From the NCBI GenBank assembly GCA_027576995.1, contig JANBQC010000610.1:1-16444 (forward strand): a stretch of DNA of 16,444 nucleotides. Reading direction: 5' to 3'. Below, piece by piece: positions 10,601-16,444 of this stretch; position 1 is the first letter of the stretch; the number at the start of each line of letters is the position of its first letter. Both the position numbers and the translations under genes were made by a program. The DNA is from Dimargaris cristalligena. Its lineage: Eukaryota > Kickxellomycota > Dimargaritomycetes > Dimargaritales > Dimargaritaceae. Under the pieces are notes generated by a model. That model had not been told where the DNA came from and did no database searches. It was given only the letters and a program-made list of their open reading frames with translations.

Positions 10601-10699
10601 GCGGCTCTGCTGAACCTGTTGGGAATTCAGGCCGCGCTGGGGATCGACGCCAAACGCGTCTAGAACCTCTTTGGGCTCCTTGTTGAAACTAAAGTCCAT
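7682..10699 (-). CDS. SERCA: SERCA-type Ca2+-transporting P-type ATPase (P2A)
   Basis: ER calcium pump, 1005 residues (animal SERCA about 1000), one intronless frame. The actuator loop is TGES (179-182). Asp348 of DKTGT is the phosphorylated residue. The nucleotide domain has [10 protein letters not shown] (489-498) and KGAPE (516-520); the P domain has TGDN (628) and TGDGVND (704). Ca2+-site residues are present: E306 in M4, E774 in NIGEVV (M5), N799/T802/D803 in [11 protein letters not shown] (M6), E921 in NSLSENES (M8). Ten membrane spans are visible; Cys879 and Cys888 match the luminal M7-M8 disulfide pair. M4 reads PEGLAVVIT, with Ala309 where animal SERCA1 has Pro312. The C-terminus is KAKRE, a KxKxx ER-retrieval motif. 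ATG 10699 is chosen because the first 18 residues align without gap to animal SERCA. The frame stays open upstream to 10903 but only by a GTG codon and leader-like sequence. The gene is GC-rich with strong codon bias, suggesting high expression. Confidence 0.98.
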   Translation of the reverse strand: MDFSFNKEPKEVLDAFGVDPQRGLNSQQVQQSRAQYGRNALPEEEPTPLWEMIMEQFKDQLVIILLISAAVSFVLAFFEEDSDSITAYVEPIVILLILIANATVGVIQESNAEKAIDALKEYSPDEARVVRDGKAQKINSEELVPGDIVDISVGDKIPADCRLLEIFSSTFRVDQAILTGESVSVNKDTHAIADVHAVKQDQINMLFSGTTVVLGKGRAVVAQTGSDTAIGDIHKSITSQISEKTPLKRKLDDFGDILAKAISVICILVWLINIRHFNDPSHHGWVKGAIYYFKIAVALAVAAIPEGLAVVITTCLALGTRKMAEKNAIVRSLPSVETLGCTSVICSDKTGTLTTNQMSVSRVCVIENILGGVHEFQIEGTSYAPEGDVQSSDGKSLGHSLPGRSRAIYELAQVCSLCNDAQIAYDHTNETYSNIGEPTEAALKVLVEKLGTHDSAFNQGLLNYSAEERVTACNRFYESQVERLATMEFSRDRKSMSVIVRRPDPQGVTKTSLLVKGAPEAVLERCSHVLLSGTGSVVAITPEIRAAVLRQIDSYGQAMSLRCLGMAVVDDVSSQMSSWNLHDPAQFIQYEQNLTFIGLAGMMDPPRPEVRGSIANCKAAGIRVIVITGDNKNTAEAVCRRIGVFEEDEDLTGRSYTGREFDQMSPREKLEAVARANLFSRTEPTHKCELVDLLQSLGHVVAMTGDGVNDAPALKKADIGVAMGTGTDVAKLAADMVLADDNFATIEKAVEEGRSIYNNTKQFIRYLISSNIGEVVSIFLTVLLGMPEALIPVQLLWVNLVTDGLPATALGFNPPDNEIMLRPPRSGREPIVGRWLFVRYMIIGIYVGCATVFGYAWWFMYYAEGPQISYYQLTHFHQCSSAFPELGCEMFVNDMAKRATTMSLSILVTIEMFNAVNSLSENESIFTLPIWSNMYLVYAIILSMLLHFMILYVPFFSSLFSILPLNSVEWQAVFWISLPVIAIDEVLKFVSRTWIQPVSTKAKRE

Positions 10700-10847
10700 A
10701 GGAATCACCAGCGACGTATTGGACGGTGGGGACCTGCTCAACGGGTGCAGGGAAACCGGAGAAATGGGGTGGATGGGAGGAAAGAGAGGGAATGAAGAAG
10801 GTCGTAATGATGTACAGGATAAAATGACAAACGTTAGAATACCAAAG

Positions 10848-10856
10848 AATATATAG
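10848..10856 (-). promoter_or_regulatory. Candidate TATA element of SERCA
   Basis: Minus strand CTATATATT, about 150 nt upstream of the SERCA ATG. From about 10800 to the ATG the minus strand is pyrimidine-rich (TCCCTCTCTTTCC type), as in leaders of strongly expressed fungal genes. No start-site evidence. Confidence 0.35.
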
Positions 10857-11445
10857 GGGACAGAAAGAGTGGCTGGGCTAGGCACTAGTTTGGGAAGAGC
10901 CACCCTATGGTAAGGGCAGGTGGGAATCGTTCAAGGGCAGGCCACTGTGAAAAGGAGCGAAGGAGATGGAAGGATGAAGGTGTGGAAACCGGAGATGGCC
11001 ACAATCGCATCTCTCTAGACAGAGTGTATTAGACCAGGCCAGAGTAGTAGATAACATAGTCACTAGGACGCTCCCCAACCAGCCAGCCAACCAGAAGACG
11101 GGGGATTGCTTAGTAAGGGCCAGTTTGACCAGAGTTCAGGTGGGGGCATACTACACCTCCCCCCAGTGAAGCAACTCCGCTTCCACCATATCCAGACAAT
11201 GTGAGCTGAGGGGCTCTCGTCTCTCCAGTTGTGCTTGTCGAACCTAATACGGGCAGGGTTTGACAGTCCTATTTTCACGGTGCTGTCGGAGGACCCCTGG
11301 CCAGAGAGCGCAAGGAGAAAGGACGCACTGGACTAAGGTTTCGGAATAGTGGGAAGTGGGAGGCAACAGGGCCCATCCGCTCCCTACATTGGCACGGAAC
11401 CCCTCATGCGGAGCAGATCAGCAGCACGCGCACACAAATAAAGGC

Positions 11446-11469
11446 AGCCCACCGGTGTATTGGTGGGCT
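11446..11469. repeat. Perfect 8-bp inverted repeat (hairpin)
   Basis: AGCCCACC at 11446-11453 pairs fully with GGTGGGCT at 11462-11469 around an 8-nt loop. It sits about 750 nt upstream of the SERCA ATG. There is no T-run or other sign of function beside it; a short GC-rich hairpin of this size can arise by chance. Confidence 0.6.
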
Positions 11470-11604
11470 CCGCGGCATTCACTGGGGCCATCCAGATAAA
11501 TGGCTACTAATACCTGGGGTACCTTATAAATATGACATTGTATGCGTATGTGGGGGCCTGGCCAGGGATTGAGGTGGTACTGATGGGAAGGATGTATTAC
11601 TCGA

Positions 11605-11628
11605 ACTTACCTGCTGTGAAAAAAAAAA
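11605..11628 (-). other. Tandem 3'/5' splice-site sequence, possible recursive-splicing site
   Basis: Read on the minus strand: ten T, then CACAGCAG, immediately followed by GTAAGT. A strong polypyrimidine tract plus CAG directly abutting a perfect donor is the layout of a ratchet (zero-length exon) site, or of a 3-nt exon if the first AG is used. It could lie in a 5'-UTR intron of SERCA ending at the acceptor-like site at 10734, or in an unassigned gene upstream. No transcript evidence. Confidence 0.3.
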
Positions 11629-11815
11629 CTAGGGAAATGGAAGGTAAAGGGGGGTATGATGAGGATTGAGTACGCTGGACTCAATATAAATGCAGTGAAA
11701 CTCGGACGAGTTGGTTAAAGCGAATGAAGAACAGATAAAGCTGAACTAAAGGAAAGCGAAGGTGAAGAGACCGTAGGGCCGATGGACTGCGGTGATATAG
11801 TCCAAAAGAGAGGAT

Positions 11816-12058
11816 CTATCTATGCCAAGAACCCACACTGTATACACTTGCCAACAACCCTTGATTCGTGTGTGCATGTACGAATATAATACGATAATTG
11901 GCGGCCCATGCATCTAATAAATTCAGGACTCTTTCCACCAGACCATCGACTGCCACGTCAAACTTCGGGAGGGCCCCCAATAAGGCCACCCACTTCATCA
12001 GCCCTCCCTGCTTGGGGCCCGCGTGATCGTTTACCCAGATTTTAGGGTCAGTGAGCCA
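11816..12058 (-). CDS. Coding-like island, possible exon of an unassigned gene
   Basis: An open minus frame from 12058 to a TAG at 11816, with an internal ATG at 11998. The first 50 or so codons read like a real helical protein segment, including GGLMKWVALLGALPKFDVAV and GLVERVLNLLDAWAANYR, and this part is more GC-rich than its surroundings, as true exons here are. The tail after about 11890 looks like intron, with GTATTA or GTACAT as weak donor candidates. An in-frame stop lies at 12059-12061 and no acceptor AG is evident between it and the peptide, which weakens the exon reading. I do not recognise the family; an alpha-helical repeat protein is a guess. Confidence 0.28.
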   Translation of the reverse strand, partial: WLTDPKIWVNDHAGPKQGGLMKWVALLGALPKFDVAVDGLVERVLNLLDAWAANYRIIFVHAHTNQGLLASVYSVGSWHR

Positions 12059-12426
12059 TTAACCACAACCACATCTATCCCCTATTTAGGCTGCGGTTAC
12101 CTTATTGTATAATGACGCGCTTCTACCCAGCCCTTTCGAGGCGGTATTTACACTGTGTTAAATGTAAAAGAGACTAGAACCCTCAACTTGTCCTACTAAC
12201 CTGTTCAACCGGTGAAAATATAGAGCTATTTATCGTACTAGGTGACTTGGGCCATTATGGGAGGTGTGGTGGATTAATAGACCCAATAGTCCAGTGGGAA
12301 TACAGCCTTCTTTGGTGGACCAATGGTGGCCCTAGACGTGGCCCATATCTCCCATCTAGCTCATAGTTCATCCAGTTCGTCCTCCCTCTCCCCAATCCCC
12401 CCCCCGTCCCCAGGGATTACGGAAAA

Positions 12427-12553
12427 TCAATCGCACAGTTCCTTGTCAGCCATGGGACGGTTCATGATATTGTTGGTAAGCAAATCGATACACCGCTGGA
12501 TACTATCACCAGCCGACTCGGACCAGATGGGATGTGGCCCTTTGGGGCCCATG
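12427..12553 (-). CDS. Coding-like island, possible terminal exon of an unassigned gene
   Basis: A minus-strand frame of 41 codons plus TGA, from ATG 12552. It directly follows a good acceptor-like sequence: a C/T-rich tract ending in CCCCCAG at 12554-12559. The peptide contains WSESAGDSIQRCIDLL and TNNIMNRPMADKELCD, amphipathic and protein-like, ending at the stop. The opposite strand also has a 114-codon ATG frame (12323-12667) that is Ser/Pro-rich, and only one of the two can be real. No family is recognised, and I could not join this island convincingly to 11816-12058 or to anything upstream. Confidence 0.25.
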
Positions 12554-13163
12554 CTGGGGGACAGGGGGATGTGGAGTAGGGCTATGTGGTGTGGATGCTT
12601 CAATGGTTTTCACCTCAAGGTTATGAGGTCCCCCCCCCATGCGGAATCGGCCATTACCATCGGCTAATCCAAACCCGTGGACCAAAATATTGCCCCGCTC
12701 TTAAACCACGGTTACCAAGGATTTTGGGTTGGCCATACAGCTGCATGTCCCTGCGGTGCACTGCCCCCTGGTATCTTCAGATACCTACAGCCATTAGGTT
12801 GGTCATTGACCACCCTAATCCGATAACCCTTGCCAAATGCTGAGTGATCCACTGAAGAATTGCAGGGTGTTCATTTAAACCGCCGCAGGACTGTGTTTCA
12901 ACCCTTGAATGGTAGGTTAATTCAAGTGCATTGCATTAATATAAAGACACTCCCCATTTTGCGACCGAGTTCGTGGCCGCCCTTGTTCAACTCAGTAGCG
13001 ACCTCTGATCATCAGCCGAGTATTGTCCCAAAGTAGCATTGAACCGGCAAACCAACTAAATATCATTAAATGTCTACGCAATAGCCCCAAAGTCCTTAGT
13101 ATTTACTTCTGAAATTGAATTGCCTCAAAGCACCTTGTAAAACCCCCGCTTAAAGATGTGGCC

Positions 13164-13185
13164 ATATATATATATATATATATAT
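13164..13185. repeat. (AT)11 microsatellite
   Basis: Eleven AT units, about 135 nt downstream of the Zrg17-like stop codon, in its 3' flank. No associated element seen. Confidence 0.95.
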
Positions 13186-13319
13186 TCACAAGTACCATTA
13201 AAGCCAAATAATAGGTCAAAAAATTGGGGTAAGCTGATAGGTTATATACACTATATAAATCGGAGGGTTGGATGTCAGGGGTGAGAGCGACGGATACAGA
13301 CAGTCGAAGGTGGGCACGC

Positions 13320-15044
13320 TTATTCGAGATTGATCTGGACAGTGAGGTTATGAATAGGCGGACTTAAATACCCTCGAATCCGCTGGAGAAGCAGTCCCTG
13401 GTCGCCGCAGTTGGTGTGGACCATGAATTCCACAGTACCCACCAATTCCTCCGTGGTATTGGCCCAGAGCCTAAAGCTGCGGTACCCACGAACTTCCGGC
13501 CACTGGCAAATCTACTCAGGGGCAGGGTGAATAACGTATGATAATTATAAGAGTAGAATATATTAGCACCTAATGTCCAAGGATAGCCTGTTATGAATCC
13601 ACGTGCCTCACCCATATGTACCCCCCCCTTGGTTTCCCTTCATTTAGTCTTCATTTCCCACCTCCCAGGACCAGGACGTATACATAATCGAAACGCGTTA
13701 AATATTCCGGTGAGTGAGTATTTACCTCCGATAGACGCTGCTTGATTTCTCGGTGTGTCTGTTCCGGGCCAGCCTGGAGTAAAATGGTACCAATTCGGGT
13801 GACGTAGGGCACCGAGGTCAAGACCATAGCCAGAGCCAAGATGATGGCTAAATAAGGGTCCACCGTCTGACTGAGAGGGGGGCTCAACAACCATGGCTTG
13901 ATAAGGATCAGAGCCCCGCTGACCAGGGATAGTGTAATAAATCGATTACCCAGGGCCGCCCGCCAGGAAGATGGGACTGGGGCAGCAGCGGGGTGATGGA
14001 GAGCGCTCGAGGCAGTGATGGCTTGGGTCGAGAAGTGGTCGATTTGGTGGACGACCACGAAGAGTAGGGTCGTCAGCATGGATCCCAAGACCAGGAGGTT
14101 GCTTTCGACGGTGCTATTTCAAAAAGGATCCGCAAGTAATAGTTCATATTAGGTTAGAAAATATCATAGCTTACCCTACCCATTCACTCAAATGAATTGG
14201 CATGAGTTGTGACGAATAGGCGAGTCACGCGGGTATTCGACCGCCATAATAGCATCCCTGGAGGATTAAGGTGGGTTTGCAGAAATAGGATACCAAATAC
14301 CGGTACATGTGCGAATATATGTGCGGGTTTGTGTGTGGTATTCCATCGAAACTGTAGTGTGCACTGCCCAGTTCCACTGGCCAAGGAAACCGCCCTTGGA
14401 CCGTATAATACAGTCGTAAAACCCCAATTAAGTGCTGACACCTACCCTTCCTGTCCCAAAAACTCGTGGTGGTGGTCGTCGAAACTGTGGTGGGCCTCGG
14501 GATCCAAGTTATGCTTAATACTTTCCGTCAAGATATGTGTGGCCACGAACAGCATGTAGAGCAACTGCGCAAACGTCAGAATAACGGGCAGCCGACGCCA
14601 GCCAAACGGGTATACGGCAACCGTGTTCAAGACCCCTTCTTCTTCGGTCGTGTCTCCTCCTCCTCCTACTACTACCCTCTTGTTGCTTTTAGCGTCTTGC
14701 CCGCGTAGAGTGGGGTGGCTGAACAGGGCCCGCTGAATGGCCACAATGAGTAAGCTGGCGGCGTTGAACAAGAGCCAGTATGCGTAGGCCACCGTGGCTA
14801 AACTGCCCGTCGCCAAACCGACTAGCCAAATAGACAGCACAAGCCCGACTTGGAGGAGGAAGGCACCCACCAGACCCCATTGCGTGGTCCAAACCTGCCG
14901 CAATAGGAGGGGCCAGCTCGGCGGTGGGGGACAAGGTTCCTTTTCCGGCGATATAGTAGCAGGAGCTGCCGTGGGCTCGGTGGACTCCCCGGTACCCGTG
15001 GGGTGGCGATGCCGTAGCTGAGGGGCGCTCGGGTCGGCGGTCAT
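13320..15044 (-). CDS. zrg17: Zrg17/ZnT6-like cation diffusion facilitator, three exons
   Basis: Predicted early-secretory-pathway zinc transporter subunit; in yeast and animals this type pairs with Msc2/ZnT5 to load zinc into the ER/Golgi. Exons: 14446-15044, 13726-14113, 13320-13511; introns start GTAGGT and GTAAAT and end ATAG and GTAG; 392 residues. A Pro-rich cytosolic N-terminus precedes TM1-TM2 (about 56-105), TM3 after YPFGWRRLPV (145-154), TM4 from about 203, TM5-TM6 (about 255-312), then a C-terminal domain with PEVRGY, ELVGTVEFMV and a closing LTVQINLE, which matches ZnT6 (LTVQI). The zinc-site His/Asp of TM2 are Trp90 and Asn94, and TM5 (FITLSLVSGALIL) has neither His nor Asp, as expected for a non-transporting partner. 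His-rich stretches lie at 185-193 (DDHHHEF) and in the TM4-TM5 loop. ATG 15044 has G at -3. The exon 3 acceptor has an alternative 9 nt further (TTGCCAG). CDF membership is firm; the Zrg17 orthology is probable. Confidence 0.86.
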
Positions 15045-15300
15045 GGCGAATATAAAATAACAAAAGTAGGCAAGAACTGAGAGATGCGCCGGCGTGGGCT
15101 AGTTGGGGTATCGGGCTTAGTATGGAGGAGGCGGAATGGGGGGCAGGCTTAAACTGGCAGGTGTAATACAGAGCAATAGGCGGGAATCGCAGGGGCTTAT
15201 AAAGTAGTCTAGGTGTAAAGGTCCTTTTTGAGCAAGAGTCGCCAATATATGTAAGAAGAGCCGCGTAAAAGTCAGCGGAATGGAGTATACCCACATAAAT

Positions 15301-15310
15301 GTATATATAG
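15301..15310 (-). promoter_or_regulatory. Candidate TATA element of the Zrg17-like gene
   Basis: Minus strand CTATATATAC, about 257 nt upstream of the ATG at 15044. Motif and position only; the surrounding DNA is AT-rich. Confidence 0.3.
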
Positions 15311-15529
15311 TAGAGTAGTAAGAGGAAACCCCACTACAGCCCGCCGCCGACATCGATTAATGCAACCATTTCATTTATCGCCTGCTCCTCTCTTTGGGCG
15401 TCGCCGCTGTCTCGCTTGGGGTCGACTTATCGACTCTTGCACATGGGGAAGGGCTTTCACCCCGGGGGGTTGTACCTGTACGCCTTGCCCTGCTTTCGCT
15501 TCAACGCGGCTGGTCAATTGTTAATCTAC

Positions 15530-15549
15530 ATATATATATATATATATAT
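15530..15549. repeat. (AT)10 microsatellite
   Basis: Uninterrupted alternating A/T of about 20 nt beside a GC-rich patch, in the spacer upstream of the Zrg17-like gene. Confidence 0.9.
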
Positions 15550-16122
15550 CGCCGTTCTTTGTCCCGGTGATCCCCATGATTAGCTCACTTTATCCGTCTT
15601 GTGTGAACCAACCGTCACACCCACCCTGTCCATTCATCAATCTCGGACAGCGGGGAAGGAGCTACGCTTGGGGGGCCGTCGTTATCCCTCTATCTACGGG
15701 AAAATGCTATCTAAGTGGCTCTGGTAGCCAGATTCTCCCAACTCGCGCCCCTTATCCCCTCGGTATGACAATCCTCCATTTCTCAAGCCATCCAGCCCTC
15801 CCCTTGTTTGCGGACTATTGGTGAGTTATAATACCGGAAGTTCTATGTTGGGCCTATAGAATTTGTGAACATGGTTTGACTATAACGAATCGACTAATTG
15901 AAGTAAGCGTAAATATGGAAAATAAAGGAAATGCAAATAAAATCAGATACAGTATACAGGGCCATGAAGGCGAATCCGGGAAATTGTTGGAAATCGAAGG
16001 GGGGAAACCATGGACAACAATGAGAGCAGTGACTAAACTAGCATGCGTAAAGAGAGTTCCATATCATAAAACTAACCCTCCGTTCGAAAACAAATATAAT
16101 TAAAAAATGATTAAATGAGGGC

Positions 16123-16146
16123 GGTGGCCCGGTGGTACTGGCCACC
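16123..16146. repeat. 7-bp inverted repeat in the Vps5 3' flank
   Basis: GGTGGCC (16123-16129) pairs with GGCCACC (16140-16146) around a 10-nt loop, 12-35 nt beyond the Vps5 stop codon. On the transcript strand an A/T-rich segment with T6 follows. It could form an RNA hairpin in the 3' UTR; function unknown. Confidence 0.5.
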
Positions 16147-16157
16147 CCCCGTTAGGT

Positions 16158-16444
16158 TTAATAGGTCTCGGTATGGGCCGAGGTGGGTTGGTTGAAACTG
16201 GTCAAGTAGGCTTCCCAAAGGCGAATTACTTTTTGCTGATGATCCACCATGGAGCTCAAAAACTGTTCGGCACTTTCCTTGAAGTCCAGCACCTTTTCCC
16301 GATCGAACCGTTCCAATTCCGCCCGAATAAGGGTGGAAATATCCTCGAATTCGTGCCGGTGGTTCTCGGTCTGGATCTCCAATTGGCCAATTTCTGCCTG
16401 CAGCTGGGAAGTGCGGTCGGTCCGGAACCGGGTTTGGTTGCGCA
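16158..16444 (-). CDS. vps5: Vps5/SNX1-type sorting nexin, C-terminal end only
   Basis: Retromer-associated PX-BAR sorting nexin that shapes endosomal tubules for retrograde transport; only the last 94 codons of the BAR domain are in the window, the rest lies beyond the right edge. The reading is one open frame to TAA at 16158-16160. The segment shows the conserved end of the Vps5/SNX1 BAR coiled coil: HEFEDISTLIRAELERFDRE, then KVLDFKESAEQFLSS, then QQKVIRLWEAYL. The tail after WEAYL is short and polar (about 15 residues). Other PX-BAR nexins share part of this pattern, but FEDIS, the RF..E+V.DFK block and the WEAYL end fit the Vps5/SNX1/SNX2 group best. Confidence 0.9.
   Translation of the reverse strand, partial: RNQTRFRTDRTSQLQAEIGQLEIQTENHRHEFEDISTLIRAELERFDREKVLDFKESAEQFLSSMVDHQQKVIRLWEAYLTSFNQPTSAHTETY

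Larger units (their letters stand above)
10700..13319. other. 2.6 kb spacer between SERCA and the Zrg17-like gene
   Basis: The longest stretch without an assigned gene. It contains the SERCA promoter region, an acceptor-like site (TGAGCAG) at 10734 after a pyrimidine tract, a hairpin at 11446-11469, a T10-CACAGCAG-GTAAGT sequence on the minus strand near 11605-11628, coding-like minus-strand islands at 11816-12058 and 12427-12553, two C9 runs (12397-12405 and 12630-12638), and an (AT)11 repeat at 13164-13185. A minus frame at about 12707-12868 is open for roughly 53 codons without a recognisable motif. An unrecognised intron-containing gene could be hidden here, but I cannot assemble one. Confidence 0.5.
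15045..16157. other. Spacer between the Zrg17-like gene and Vps5
   Basis: About 1.1 kb: the promoter side of the Zrg17-like gene, a GC-rich patch (about 15375-15520) containing a small GTCGA-CTTA-TCGAC hairpin at 15421-15434, a TA microsatellite, and the AT-rich 3' flank of Vps5. The GC-rich patch is open in several frames but matches no RNA or protein family I know. Plus frames at 15567-15824 and 15876-16103 begin with GTG and TTG, not ATG, and show no domain. Confidence 0.55.

Noticed and set aside
10700..10903. 68-residue N-terminal extension of the SERCA frame (would start at 10903, hydrophobic stretch included)
   Set aside because: It begins with GTG, not ATG, reads from a pyrimidine-rich leader with a TATA-like element, and the ATG at 10699 gives an N-terminus that aligns exactly with SERCA.
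3000..11160. 14-nt identical segment (ggcatactacacct) near 3002 and near 11147
   Set aside because: One shared 14-mer is expected by chance in a window of this size, and the flanks do not match.
15375..15520. GC-rich patch with small hairpins, considered as a structured RNA gene
   Set aside because: No match to the conserved boxes of tRNA, 5S, U6, SRP or RNase P RNA that I could see, and no promoter boxes or T-run placement that would support it.
15876..16103. Plus-strand frame of 75 codons beside Vps5
   Set aside because: Starts with TTG, lies in the AT-rich 3' flank of Vps5 and shows no domain.
1..16444. Transposons, tRNA genes, CRISPR arrays
   Set aside because: No transposase or reverse-transcriptase motifs, no terminal repeats with target duplications, no tRNA T-loop and acceptor pairing, and no regularly spaced repeats were found by reading both strands.

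Overview
The window is a piece of a eukaryotic nuclear genome, most likely from an early-diverging (zygomycete-grade) fungus. Genes contain spliceosomal introns with GTAAGT or GTAGGT donors. The calcium pump carries the PEGLAVVIT variant of its M4 motif, which I recall from fungal SERCAs, and the gamma-tubulin-complex and zinc-transporter genes fit a fungus. The lineage is inferred from gene content; no rRNA or other marker is present. Coding DNA is clearly more GC-rich than the AT-rich introns and spacers.

All five recognisable genes lie on the minus strand. From left to right: (1) 1-2720, GCP2/Spc97-type gamma-tubulin complex component, two exons in the window, C-terminus cut by the left edge. 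(2) 3885-6465, a NagD-type HAD phosphatase that I rebuilt from nine exons, four of them only 31-51 nt; its 276-residue frame closes exactly. (3) 7682-10699, an intronless SERCA-type Ca2+ pump of 1005 residues with every catalytic and Ca2+-site landmark and a C-terminal KxKxx ER-retrieval signal. (4) 13320-15044, a three-exon Zrg17/ZnT6-like cation diffusion facilitator that lacks the usual zinc-site His/Asp residues. (5) 16158-16444, the C-terminal end of a Vps5/SNX1-type sorting nexin, running off the right edge.

The spacers at 2721-3884, 6466-7681, 10700-13319 and 15045-16157 hold no gene I can name. The 2.6 kb spacer upstream of SERCA is the most interesting. It has two coding-like minus-strand islands (11816-12058 and 12427-12553) and a sequence at about 11605-11628 that looks like a recursive-splicing site. 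Microsatellites, a G-quadruplex-type repeat and two small hairpins lie in introns and spacers.

The genes do not form a pathway. Loosely, SERCA, Zrg17 and Vps5 concern ER, early-secretory and endosomal membranes, and GCP2 concerns microtubule nucleation. There is no operon logic, and I saw no rRNA, tRNA, transposon or CRISPR array.
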